DNA of 60,850 bases, from the NCBI RefSeq assembly GCF_021234875.1, contig NZ_JAJQVM010000034.1:1-60850 (forward strand). The letters run 5' to 3'. Shown piece by piece: positions 43,937-52,587 of the stretch; position 1 is the stretch's first letter; each line of letters opens with the position of its first letter. The translations under genes were made by a program, and so were the position numbers. Source of the DNA: Marinibactrum halimedae. GTDB lineage: Bacteria > Pseudomonadota > Gammaproteobacteria > Pseudomonadales > Cellvibrionaceae. Under the pieces are notes generated by a model. The model made no database searches. It was not told the origin of the DNA and saw nothing but the letters and a program-made list of their open reading frames with translations.

Positions 43937-44046
43937 AGAGGTAGGCTCGACCATGAAAAATGGTGTCGATGATTTCGCCTTCCTCTGAGATTTGCTTTTT
44001 ACCTGCGACTCCCCTTCTAGCTGGGGATGCCGCAGATAAAAAGAGC
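43937..44046. other. two long imperfect stem-loops just before repeat copy 2
   Basis: Helix 1 pairs AGAGGTAGGC (43937-43946) with GCCTTCCTCT (43977-43986) and encloses a second pairing, TCGACCAT with ATGGTGTCGA. Helix 2 pairs 43994-44014 (GCTTTTTACCTGCGACTCCCC) with 44023-44046 over about 20 pairs with small bulges. It is flanked by T on the left and A on the right, so it is not a terminator on either strand. It ends 9 bp before the repeat boundary. It could be structured RNA or a folded recombination site. The region 43883-44242 has no gene apart from the repeat leader. Confidence 0.55.
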
Positions 44047-44242
44047 CCCTCTTTGCATCACATTGGGTGTCTTGACAAATCTTTACGACATAAAAAGCTA
44101 ATTAAACGACAAAACAGCCATAACGGAAATAAAGCACTGTCTTTATCCATCAGAAATCATATCATCAACCCTGTGTTACAAGCGCTACAGAGTTTCGTTA
44201 AACGCCTTTCTCATTGACTTATAGGATAAAAACGGATTTTAG

Positions 44243-45088
44243 ATGTTTTCACGTTATCGATTATTGGCCAGCCTCAAACGCCCTTACGTAAAAGGCTGGT
44301 ACAACAAAGACCAATTACAAGTTGACCTTTCCGGTACAACACTAACGGTAGGCCTACCGGCTCATACGAGAGACCCCATTCTATATCAATCATGCCCAAG
44401 CAATTTCGACCTTTACAACAGGGATAACTTTGAATTCCATAAAGAAGAAGGCAAATACGCCTTTGGAGTTGCTTCTGTCTTTAATCGTTGGTTTCAAATA
44501 TCAGGGCCGTTGTTCAAAAAAGCGATTGGGTTATCCACTTTTAAAGCACTTGTTCATTTTTTGGACGATCTGCCAAAAACCATGAGTTGCTTTAATCCAG
44601 CCCATTTTGAACAAGTAATTACTCGATCATTACATCGATCAAGAGGGCCTTTAAATTCTTTTATTCCCTATGAGTTCCATAACTGGGAAGTATTAAACAA
44701 TGGTGTAGTGTACGTCGAAGCCCACGACCAAAATACGCTCAAAGACACTCAAAATAATCACTATTTTTATTCTTATGGGTTTTACCCTTTAGATGAGAAT
44801 ATCTATCTAATGCTTTGTTGTAAATCGAGCACACTCACAAATCGTGAAACAGCAACTCTTTTGCTCCAGTCTTTAACGAAAGATTTAATAGGTTCTGTTG
44901 AAATTAAGCTAAGTTCTAGGTGCGAAAATCTGAAATTATCGACCTTGAAAAAAGCCAAACGCACTGTTTACCAAAAACCCAAACTTGACTGGACGTTTGC
45001 AACCTACCGGACACACAAAATTAGCCCATTTGAGTCTGAGCAAATTTTAGTTGATCCAGGCAGCCCTTTTCCCAACTACCACCCTTAA
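44243..45088 (+). CDS. module gene A, copy 2 (unknown function)
   Basis: 281 residues, exactly the length of copy 1. The N-terminal 40 codons are almost identical to copy 1 at the DNA level, whereas residues about 80-250 carry many substitutions: GSPFKKPIGLSS becomes GPLFKKAIGLST, and ERSLHDLKGPMN becomes TRSLHRSRGPLN. The last 30 residues match again. Cysteine and aromatic positions of the core are mostly kept, so both copies look functional. Unknown family. Confidence 0.8.
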   Translation: MFSRYRLLASLKRPYVKGWYNKDQLQVDLSGTTLTVGLPAHTRDPILYQSCPSNFDLYNRDNFEFHKEEGKYAFGVASVFNRWFQISGPLFKKAIGLSTFKALVHFLDDLPKTMSCFNPAHFEQVITRSLHRSRGPLNSFIPYEFHNWEVLNNGVVYVEAHDQNTLKDTQNNHYFYSYGFYPLDENIYLMLCCKSSTLTNRETATLLLQSLTKDLIGSVEIKLSSRCENLKLSTLKKAKRTVYQKPKLDWTFATYRTHKISPFESEQILVDPGSPFPNYHP

Positions 45089-45110
45089 CACTATGTATGA
45101 AGGATTACGC

Positions 45111-46397
45111 ATGAATAATACTCCTCAAGAACTGAGAGATGACCAAAATATTACCTACATCAGGATATATGAAAACATTCAAAACGGCTCAAAACGAGGC
45201 CGGGACGTTTACGTTGCTAAAGTGTATTTGCCTAACTTTGAGGCGGCCAAATCCTTTCAGCATCAAAATTATCGTTTAGCCTCGATCATGAGGGCAGTCT
45301 GTCACCTTAATGCCTACCATGAAGGCGGCAATCAACAACAAGCCATCAGCAATATCCTTCATTCACTCACCAATGAAGGCTTTGCGTTTAAATATAAATT
45401 TCATGCGAATGGCAGCGTATTAATCACTAACTTTAGAATTAGTGATCAATTCACCAATCACCCCAAAGCATCTGGTTTTTACATTGCGGGTAAAAGAGAG
45501 GATGATAAGTATTGGGATAATGTTAACAAAACACCGGTAAACTCTTTATTACAAACAAAAAAATGGCCTTCCAATAAAAATAATAAACCCGATGCTCACT
45601 ACGTGGGCTTATCTGGAAAATCTGCTAATCCCGAAGAAGCCAGTGATATTGTCGGCGCGTTAATTGTCGATGCTTTTGGTAATCGAGCCGAAGATTTTAA
45701 TGTCAAAACGCTCTCTTCTGGCTCTCAAATCACCGTTGGCTATACACAAGATAAGGAATTTAAAAACTCAAAAAGTGTACAAAGATTAGTGTCTGGGATT
45801 GAACAAGCCGCTATGCGGAAAGCCCCGCTGAATATTCTTACCCACGGTGAAGCAGCTCAGACGCTTTATGAAGCCACTAAAAATTTAACTAGCCGTGCAT
45901 TTGTTCGCCAGACCGAAGCAAGAATTAATGAAGAAGCGAATATTCGCACCATTATTGTCAACCCGGTTGGTGTCCCCGCTAAAGATCTCAAAGAGGCGTG
46001 TGAAAAAGCCGGTATTGAAGTCGTCGCTACTTATGAGAATAACCGGCATGTCGGTAACTTAACCTTCAAAGACGTATTTGATGATCATGCAGGAAAAATA
46101 CTCGCCGCCTCACTGTTTGCCCCAGCAACGCCTTTCGTAGCCGACATGGTGTCCAGCTCAAAACTTAGCGGCACCTTTACCATCATTAAAAACTATACGA
46201 CTGACGCCACCCCAGCAGGAATGCTAACCGCCGCATTAGGGGCGGCCATGGTCGGAAGAATAGGCTATAACGCCATTAAAGAGGTCTCTGAAGATTGGCG
46301 CAATGCCATTCAAGCGTATTACCTTGTCTCTCGTAAAGGAGGTAATAACTTTATCTCTGAGGATGATGAACATTTAATCGAGATGATGAGTCGTTAG
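45111..46397 (+). CDS. module gene B, copy 2 (unknown function)
   Basis: 428 residues, same start and length as copy 1. The main divergence is the block near residues 118-175, where HPEESNFYLAKKIERG is replaced by HPKASGFYIAGKREDD and GLCGKSPNIRSAS by GLSGKSANPEEAS. The flanking parts, including the last 250 residues, have only a handful of changes. The same ribosome site and the 22-bp gap after gene A are preserved. No known domain recognised. Confidence 0.8.
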   Translation: MNNTPQELRDDQNITYIRIYENIQNGSKRGRDVYVAKVYLPNFEAAKSFQHQNYRLASIMRAVCHLNAYHEGGNQQQAISNILHSLTNEGFAFKYKFHANGSVLITNFRISDQFTNHPKASGFYIAGKREDDKYWDNVNKTPVNSLLQTKKWPSNKNNKPDAHYVGLSGKSANPEEASDIVGALIVDAFGNRAEDFNVKTLSSGSQITVGYTQDKEFKNSKSVQRLVSGIEQAAMRKAPLNILTHGEAAQTLYEATKNLTSRAFVRQTEARINEEANIRTIIVNPVGVPAKDLKEACEKAGIEVVATYENNRHVGNLTFKDVFDDHAGKILAASLFAPATPFVADMVSSSKLSGTFTIIKNYTTDATPAGMLTAALGAAMVGRIGYNAIKEVSEDWRNAIQAYYLVSRKGGNNFISEDDEHLIEMMSR

Positions 46398-46421
46398 AAT
46401 TCAATAAAATAACCAACAAAA

Positions 46422-46444
46422 AGCGGTTAATGTTGGCTGCTTTT
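46422..46444 (+). terminator. hairpin after gene B, copy 2
   Basis: AGCGGTT-AATGTT-GGCTGCT followed by TTT. Compared with copy 1, one base on each arm differs and pairing is kept as G-U on the plus strand. Its 3' edge touches the stop codon of the convergent integrase gene. Confidence 0.72.
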
Positions 46445-47393
46445 ATGGGTGTTCTAACCCTTTATCACCCTGAAGCCCCAGCTCAATCTTCTCTTTATGA
46501 AACGGGTCTGGTGAGTCTAAATACCGCATGGCCGAATGAAAGTCTTTCCATCCTACATACGCCATTAATTCTTTTACATTCCAACGTTGGTCATTCGCCC
46601 AATTCGCAAAGCCCCTGCGTAGGGAGTGGCTGCTGTATTCGCTGCTGTTTTCGATACCCGAGTGTTCACATAGCGCTCGAATAATCCCAATAATACTGGT
46701 GGGGTGTAAGGCGTCTTCTCCGATATGACCCCAGCGATTGATCTTACGAAACACCGGCCCTTCTGTAATGTGTGCAATATGTATCCAAGCTTGATACGCC
46801 TCAACCGGGCAGAGTTCCTTTAAGGCGGGCGCTCGATACTCTACACCTCGTCCACTGCGATCACCCTTTGTACTTGCAAGAAAGAACGTCATGCCCTCAC
46901 CAGGAAACACATCAATGTGTTCAGCCAATAGGTTCGCCAGTTCATCACTACGAAAAGCACGCCAAAACCCAATCAATAAGATGGCTTTATCTCGGACGAG
47001 TCGTCGTTGCTCTGGGTTATTCACACTCAGCATTTGAGCGTCAATGTACTCAACAATGGCGGCTATTTCTTTGATCCCCAACGGCTTCGCCCGTTTTTCT
47101 CGCTTAGGATGCAGCTGAGAAATACCTTTAAGCACTTTCTTGACATGAGGAGCCTTCGTGGGGTCAGCAAAGCCTTGTTCTCGGTGCCAGGCTGACAGTG
47201 CAGCGAGGCGTTGGCGAAGCGTATTGATGGATAAGTTCTCGGCGTGTTCGGCTAAATATCGAGCAATGCTGTCAGCGGTGGCCGGTAAGAAGCCCCCCCA
47301 AGTACTCTCATAATGTTCAATGGCAGAACGATAACTTTTGCGGGTATTGTCGCGGGTAGCGGCATGGATATAGTCGTTAACGGATTTGGACAT
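46443..47393 (-). CDS. tyrosine recombinase/integrase
   Basis: 316 residues, complete. The N-terminal SAM-like DNA-binding part is TRDNTRKSYRSAIEHYE to INTLRQRLAALSAWH. The catalytic set is visible: arginine in FWRAFRSDEL, lysine in STKGDRSG, H256 and R259 in HSLRRGFANW, W282 in VGW, and nucleophile Y291 in MRYLDSP. It resembles short phage-type integrases found singly in gammaproteobacterial genomic islands rather than XerC or XerD. It is convergent with gene B, and a relic of the same gene follows copy 1, so it is part of the AB unit and the best candidate for its mover. Confidence 0.92.
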   Translation of the reverse strand: MSKSVNDYIHAATRDNTRKSYRSAIEHYESTWGGFLPATADSIARYLAEHAENLSINTLRQRLAALSAWHREQGFADPTKAPHVKKVLKGISQLHPKREKRAKPLGIKEIAAIVEYIDAQMLSVNNPEQRRLVRDKAILLIGFWRAFRSDELANLLAEHIDVFPGEGMTFFLASTKGDRSGRGVEYRAPALKELCPVEAYQAWIHIAHITEGPVFRKINRWGHIGEDALHPTSIIGIIRALCEHSGIENSSEYSSHSLRRGFANWANDQRWNVKELMAYVGWKDFHSAMRYLDSPDPFHKEKIELGLQGDKGLEHP

Positions 47394-47494
47394 ACTTAAT
47401 CTTGGTTTTCAGTATCACTTTTGTGAAATCACCACATTAACTGCGGTATGATGCCGCAACTTAACAATATCACTCCACAGGCTGTCACCATTTT

Positions 47495-48724
47495 ATGAAA
47501 ATTACAGTAACAGAACAAAAAACCAAGAAAAAAGGCCAAAAAGCACAAAATAAAGTCAATGATCTGTGGAAACAGTTGCAATTTAAACAACGTCTTGTGG
47601 AGAAAAAACGAGCCGATATCGATGCCGCCATGGCCGTTTACCACGAAAAAATTATGCCCCTTGAACGAGATGTCTTGAATCCGTCAATCGCCAAACTGGC
47701 GGAGAAGTTGATTGTCTTCTTCAGCCGAAAAAGCCTCTCCAACTGGCACCGTGATGAGATGTACGAATGGCTGCAATCAATGATGCATCTGATTGGCCAA
47801 ACGGATTCTGAACTGGCCCGAGAGTTGGCTATGAAGTTCAATGATGTTGTCGAGACATTAACCGGCCAGACTCCAGAAGAAAGAGCAGCCGCAATGGAAG
47901 AAGCTGAATTACGAGCCCAGCAAGAAGAGCAAGAAGCTCAGGCATCTGTATTCGAAGACGACGAGGACGAGGACGACTTCGAAGCTACCATAGAAGCGAT
48001 TGTCCAAGCTATGCGTGAGAAAATGAAAAAGATGGGCAGCGCCACCGAGGATATGTTTGGCGATGAAGGCATTGAAGAAGCACTGGCGGAGTTTGAAGCC
48101 GAGCTGCGTCAAGATTTTAAGAACAAGGCAAAAGAAGACAGCGAGAACAAGGGCAATGGTTTTGATGGTTTCTATGACGACGATAGTGCTGCTGATTTCG
48201 AATCGCCTTTTGATCACAAAAAATCCAAGCCTACCAGCGTAGTAAATCAAAAGTGGCTACGTTCACTGTTTCGACGTACCGCCGCCGCCCTGCACCCAGA
48301 CAAAGAACAAGATGAAACTCGAAAGGCCGAAAAAGAAGCCATTATGGCAAAACTCCTTGATGCACGAGACCGCGAAGATGTGGCAGAAATACTCAGTTTG
48401 TATGCTGAGCACGTTGAGGATGGCGAACTTGCCTTGTCTGAGGCTGACTCTCAATCCGTCATTGATGCCCTAGAGCAACAAATAAACGATATAGACCATA
48501 CCCTGCATTTCGAACTTTTTGACTCTCCGATGCAAAAGTTCGTCTACGATCAGCTCCATGCCAATTCAAAATCCGCGAAAACACGTAAATTGAACGCTTG
48601 GAAAAAAGATATTCAAAAACAAGAAACCAACACATTAGAGGTACTCTCTGAACTGAAAAACCTCTCAGTGTTAAAAGAGGTTTTACAAGTTCGACGAGAC
48701 AGCATGATCGACATCATTTATTGA
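47495..48724 (+). CDS. J-domain protein with acidic middle region
   Basis: 409 residues. A J-domain lies at about residues 247-300, with the HPD motif in FRRTAAALHPDKEQDETRK, implying that it stimulates an Hsp70 (DnaK) partner. The first 150 residues are helical and charged (coiled-coil-like). Residues 140-240 are very acidic (EDDEDEDDFEATIE, YDDDSAADFESPFD). The C-terminus is also helical. No zinc or G/F domains of DnaJ, so it is a class III J-protein with specialised clients. It is divergent from the integrase, with 100 bp between the starts. Confidence 0.8.
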   Translation: MKITVTEQKTKKKGQKAQNKVNDLWKQLQFKQRLVEKKRADIDAAMAVYHEKIMPLERDVLNPSIAKLAEKLIVFFSRKSLSNWHRDEMYEWLQSMMHLIGQTDSELARELAMKFNDVVETLTGQTPEERAAAMEEAELRAQQEEQEAQASVFEDDEDEDDFEATIEAIVQAMREKMKKMGSATEDMFGDEGIEEALAEFEAELRQDFKNKAKEDSENKGNGFDGFYDDDSAADFESPFDHKKSKPTSVVNQKWLRSLFRRTAAALHPDKEQDETRKAEKEAIMAKLLDARDREDVAEILSLYAEHVEDGELALSEADSQSVIDALEQQINDIDHTLHFELFDSPMQKFVYDQLHANSKSAKTRKLNAWKKDIQKQETNTLEVLSELKNLSVLKEVLQVRRDSMIDIIY

Positions 48725-48804
48725 AATTGAGGTCTGCAACAGACAAACCATCAGCAAAAATTTGAAAATAAAAATAGATTTAAATAAGAAATATTAAATT
48801 CGCC

Positions 48805-48846
48805 TTTTTAGAAGTGTCACATGATGCTCTTTAAAACTTCTAAAAA
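48805..48846. repeat. perfect 11-bp inverted repeat in a 337-bp gap
   Basis: TTTTTAGAAGT (48805-48815) and ACTTCTAAAAA (48836-48846) form perfect arms around a 20-base loop, about 80 bp after the J-domain gene. This fits a bidirectional terminator or a regulatory site. The rest of 48725-49061 is AT-rich, with smaller hairpins (GCCAAGTC/GACTTGGC around 48968-49004) before the next gene. Confidence 0.55.
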
Positions 48847-49061
48847 ATAATTTTCTGCGTCACCGATGGTGAATTATAAATCAACGAGACCACTTTTAAT
48901 GAAAGTCATAAAAACTTCATAATTAATGTGAAAGAAAATTTTCTCCATTTTTGTATTCAGGCAGTAAGCCAAGTCCTTTTAGGTTAAGTTCAAAACGACT
49001 TGGCGAGGCTAGGCAAATATAAAAAAGCCTAACTGAAAACAATTATCCGAGAAAATCTTAT

Positions 49062-51371
49062 ATGAAAATGTTGCTTAAAGCGCAAATAAACTCATTAAAA
49101 ATGTCAGTTAAAACAAGTGAAAGTGAACATCATGACTCTACAATAAAGTTATTGCCATCACAGAATGCCGCTTGTAAAAAAATAAGCAACTTGATATTAA
49201 CGATCGTTGCTGGAATGTTGCCGGCCATGTCGGCAAATGCAGTGGATTATTGTGAAGACATAGGTGGATTAAAGAAGTTAGTAAGAGAAAGTTACCGCGA
49301 TTATTCAAAGAGTGATTTTCAAAAATCTAACAGTGGCGTCAAAGCAGACTTGAAAATTGTGGTGGATGAGTTGGCTCCATTGCAACAGATTCCCAATGAA
49401 TTATCTGCAACCTTAAAAAATTCCCTATCGGATTTAAAAATGTCAGCATGTCAGGAAAAGGATTTGCTGTATTTTTATCCTACTGCAAAAAATGACGAGG
49501 ATAGAACCCCCATTGGTATTCTGTGGCGAGTGGGCGAGATTGTTTTACCGGGTGATGAAAGCACACAAAACAATGCCGTTGACCCTCTTATTTACCAAGC
49601 ACCGCATTTCTTCGAAGCACTACCCGTTGCAGTACGATTGATGCGTGAAACGCCAGCCAAAGCGATGATCATCGCGTTAAACAAACATAACAACTATCCT
49701 GACTCAATGAATGCGGCGCGCCCTGATGGCCATGTATTTTTGGATGTGAGCAACACGGTTACGGAAAAATACCCTCAATCAGCGGTGGTGGTATTACACG
49801 GTATGGGCAGGGATGATAAAGGCGAGCCCGATGGCTATAAAACCTCCGGAATGATACAGCCGGCGGATGAAAGATGGACTATGAACGCTCGTAAATTATT
49901 TAATGTACCGTCTTTTAATGACCTGCTGGCGCAGGGCATGGGAGAAGCGCTAAGAGAAATTCCGGATGCTGATCCGAGGTTATTAACGGAATTGCGCGCA
50001 CCCAATGGCCATAAATTTGGTATTGCTAATCTCACTAAATTTTTATGGGCAGTGAATACCAATCATGTTAATGGATTTTCGACCGAGCATATTAAACGGA
50101 TTCAAGCCGTACACTATGAAATGCCTACGACGATGCGAAAAGATGAGATTGGTGGTGAACCAAACTCGTATTTAGAAGGGACGCAAGAAGCCTTAGTGCT
50201 GGGTATCAAAAAAGCGATGGAAAACTACAAACAAGAAAGTGCGTTTAACTCCACAGCTGAACCGAAATACTGTAATAGCAAATGTCGACAAGCGTATTTC
50301 CGCAGCCAGGGAATAAGCCTATATGCGAAAGAGAAAGCAAATATTCGTCATACAATAGCCGTATTACCTACTCAACAGGATAGCAATAACGAATATGATA
50401 TCAGCTTTCTCTCTCGGGTGGGCTCACTTAAATTTCCTGATTCGTGGAATGGCGCAGTCACATTTTACAAATTCAATAATAATGATACTGAGTATCTAAA
50501 TCGCTACACGGATTCCAATTCCAACACCCAAAGCGACAGAATTTACTCAGAGCGAGTAGAATTAGCGGTTCTCAATCCAATACCGAACACACCATCGAAA
50601 ACGGTGTTTATTGAAGCTGAAGCCTTTGATGAGAAAAAGGGAGATGTGAGAGAATCCGACGATGGCGGTTGGATTGGCCATATCAGTACCGGGAATTGGG
50701 TAAAATATAACAACGTTGATTTCGCCGGCGGTGTCGATAGCTTAACGGTTAACATTGCATCGAAAACCAATACCAGCTCTGGCACAATTGAGGTGTATCT
50801 GGATAGTTTGGACAATCAGCCTGTTGCCGTTTTAGCGGATACTCCTGTTATGGGGGGGTGGAACGATTTTGGTTTAACGACGATAACATTACCGAAACCC
50901 CTATTTGGCCTTCACGATGTTTATTTGAAATTTCGGTATGGGTACAACCTTGAGTCTTTCTCTTTTGCTCCGGTTCAATCGGTGTATATAGAGGCTGAGC
51001 ATTATAATGAAAGCAAGGGAGACGTGCGAGAAGTCAACTCCAAAGGTTGGTTAGGATATATTGATACCGGTAATTGGGTAAAATATACCGATGTGGCCTT
51101 TGGTACTGGCGCAAATACATTCATCGCCGAAATTGCATCAAGAACCGATACCAGTTCGGGAGCCATTTCTGTTCATCTTGACAGTTTGGAGAACGCCCCT
51201 GTCGCGGTGTTATCAGACCTGCCCATAGCCGGTGGCTGGAATGATTTTGACTTTGCCTCTCTTCCTTTAAGCAAAATGGTATTCGGTGTTCATGATGTGT
51301 TTTTAAGATTTGAATCAGGGTATAACGTGGATTCTATCCAATTTACTTCGGAACCGTTTATTATTGAATAA
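49062..51371 (+). CDS. secreted protein with two CBM6-like domains and an unassigned N-terminal domain
   Basis: 769 residues. An unusually long N-terminus precedes a hydrophobic signal (LILTIVAGMLPAMSANAVDY, about residues 45-65). The C-terminal region holds two tandem carbohydrate-binding modules of the CBM6 type (about 512-635 and 640-765): each has IEAE, GDVRE, a GNWVKY motif and VHLDSL/VYLDSL. The central 100-420 region (FFEALPVAVRLMRE, KAMIIALNKHNNYPD, VVVLHGMGRDDKGEPDG) is not one I can assign. The arrangement suggests a hydrolase acting on a polysaccharide or cell-wall target. An in-frame later start is possible. Confidence 0.7.
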   Translation: MKMLLKAQINSLKMSVKTSESEHHDSTIKLLPSQNAACKKISNLILTIVAGMLPAMSANAVDYCEDIGGLKKLVRESYRDYSKSDFQKSNSGVKADLKIVVDELAPLQQIPNELSATLKNSLSDLKMSACQEKDLLYFYPTAKNDEDRTPIGILWRVGEIVLPGDESTQNNAVDPLIYQAPHFFEALPVAVRLMRETPAKAMIIALNKHNNYPDSMNAARPDGHVFLDVSNTVTEKYPQSAVVVLHGMGRDDKGEPDGYKTSGMIQPADERWTMNARKLFNVPSFNDLLAQGMGEALREIPDADPRLLTELRAPNGHKFGIANLTKFLWAVNTNHVNGFSTEHIKRIQAVHYEMPTTMRKDEIGGEPNSYLEGTQEALVLGIKKAMENYKQESAFNSTAEPKYCNSKCRQAYFRSQGISLYAKEKANIRHTIAVLPTQQDSNNEYDISFLSRVGSLKFPDSWNGAVTFYKFNNNDTEYLNRYTDSNSNTQSDRIYSERVELAVLNPIPNTPSKTVFIEAEAFDEKKGDVRESDDGGWIGHISTGNWVKYNNVDFAGGVDSLTVNIASKTNTSSGTIEVYLDSLDNQPVAVLADTPVMGGWNDFGLTTITLPKPLFGLHDVYLKFRYGYNLESFSFAPVQSVYIEAEHYNESKGDVREVNSKGWLGYIDTGNWVKYTDVAFGTGANTFIAEIASRTDTSSGAISVHLDSLENAPVAVLSDLPIAGGWNDFDFASLPLSKMVFGVHDVFLRFESGYNVDSIQFTSEPFIIE

Positions 51372-51535
51372 AAGAGTGTATCAATAATGTAATAGCCCCA
51401 TATGGAAATGGGGCCAATCACACGGGTAAAAAACGCACAGGCCATTAATGCAAATGCGGCGGTCATGGTATGGCCGACGTAAATTAAAACACGGTGTTGA
51501 TTATTGCTGCGGATCCTGAACCTCTACAGAGGAAG
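51372..51535 (-). pseudogene. possible remnant of a small membrane protein gene
   Basis: The minus strand keeps one open stretch without a start: HRVLIYVGHTMTAAFALMA followed by FFTRVIGPISIWGYY, which reads as two hydrophobic segments. No intact gene fits, and 51372-51595 has otherwise only a GCCCCA/TGGGGC hairpin (51396-51414) after the CBM6 protein gene. The match to a decayed membrane protein is weak and may be chance. Confidence 0.25.
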
Positions 51536-51595
51536 CGCATTAATTACCTTGCGCCCTTCTTTCTTGGTTTATGGCCACCAAGAAGAAGGACTTTT

Positions 51596-52435
51596 TTATG
51601 TCACCGGCCGTTCAGCCAACCAGTCAGATAGTGTAATTTGAGTTCTTATTGTATTGGGAACGTGTTTTTCGCCGGTGCGATCATAATGCTGCATAAGATC
51701 TGCCACATCCACCAACACCGCATCTCGGGCAATTCGCCCAAAACACTTGGCCATCCAAGTCGGTAGTGTTTTTACGCCTAATTGATGATGTTGAGCATAG
51801 CGCTCCACCGCCTCTTTCATCGCAATGCCCTCTGGACCATAAATCGAAATTCGTTGATTCCTGCAATTCGGGTCTTGTAGTGATTGACTGACAATTTGAG
51901 CGTATTCTGCGGCAGTGACCCAGTGGATTGGCTTTGTGGATGGGCCAATGCGTACCATTTTTTCATCCTGTTGAAATAGCGGTAACGTCTCCATAAACCA
52001 ACTGGGCAAAAAGGCTAAATAAGGTTGATGACTGGCTTTTAATTTCTCCTCCGCTTCCAGTTTGTATCGATTATCCCAGCGATCATTAAATTCAGGGTAA
52101 GCCGATGCGCTGGAAATCATACTGATGCAATCAATCGTTCTATTTCCTAGAGCCGCCAGCACATTTTCGGCTCCCACCACATGCTGAGTGTAATAACTCT
52201 TACGGTCATGACCACTGACGTTGATGTGTACCATATCCGTGTTTGCCAACGCCACTTTTAGGCTCTCTACATCCATAATGTCGGCCTGAGCATACGAAAA
52301 GCCCTCCCCTAGCTGCGCTTGGGCTTTCTCAGGTGAACGACTGAGAATGCGAACTGAAAAACCATCGTTAAGAAGTTGGTGAGCAACCGGCGCACCCAGC
52401 ATACCCGTTCCTCCGATAATGGAAACCGTTGTCAT
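51596..52435 (-). CDS. NmrA-like NAD(P)-binding oxidoreductase
   Basis: 279 residues, atypical short-chain dehydrogenase. The Rossmann motif is IIGGTGMLGAPVAHQLL (GGTGxxG), then VRILSRSPEKAQ, and AQADIMDVESLKVALAN. There is no clear YxxxK catalytic pair, as in NmrA/HSCARG redox sensors and quinone reductases. It is divergent from a LysR regulator 152 bp away, the usual arrangement for a regulator and its target. Confidence 0.8.
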   Translation of the reverse strand: MTTVSIIGGTGMLGAPVAHQLLNDGFSVRILSRSPEKAQAQLGEGFSYAQADIMDVESLKVALANTDMVHINVSGHDRKSYYTQHVVGAENVLAALGNRTIDCISMISSASAYPEFNDRWDNRYKLEAEEKLKASHQPYLAFLPSWFMETLPLFQQDEKMVRIGPSTKPIHWVTAAEYAQIVSQSLQDPNCRNQRISIYGPEGIAMKEAVERYAQHHQLGVKTLPTWMAKCFGRIARDAVLVDVADLMQHYDRTGEKHVPNTIRTQITLSDWLAERPVT

Positions 52436-52587
52436 ATCAATGTCCTCGTGGTGATGAATGGTGTTTTAAAAAATCGTTAAAGCGTGTTGATGGAATGAGG
52501 ACAGCCTAAGCGGTTCTAATTGGAATGATTAGTGGGCTAAAATGAAATTTATTATCCCAAATATGAAACAATAAAAGAGGCTCAAAG

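Larger units (their letters stand above)
44055..47393 (+). repeat. direct repeat copy 2: leader, genes A and B, terminator, intact integrase
   Basis: Second copy of the module at offset 5766 bp, from GCATCACATTG at 44055. The order is leader (188 bp), gene A, gene B, hairpin, and a convergent complete tyrosine integrase. Shared ends and shared order show duplication of one unit. The pair in direct orientation could recombine and delete or amplify the 5.8 kb between them. Confidence 0.93.

Noticed and set aside
43937-44046. Integron attC-type site or known riboswitch
   Set aside because: No RYYYAAC/GTTRRRY core boxes, no integron-type integrase, and no riboswitch consensus that I recognise; left as an unassigned structure.
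46443-47393. Integrase as XerC or XerD acting on dif
   Set aside because: It is far from dif, linked to the AB module and has a phage-island type sequence; housekeeping Xer proteins are expected elsewhere.
47394-47494. Possible right attachment site of the integrase resembling the GCATCACATTG boundary of the AB unit
   Set aside because: The best match near the integrase start (ATCACCACATTAA) is too weak and is not repeated at the copy 1 relic.
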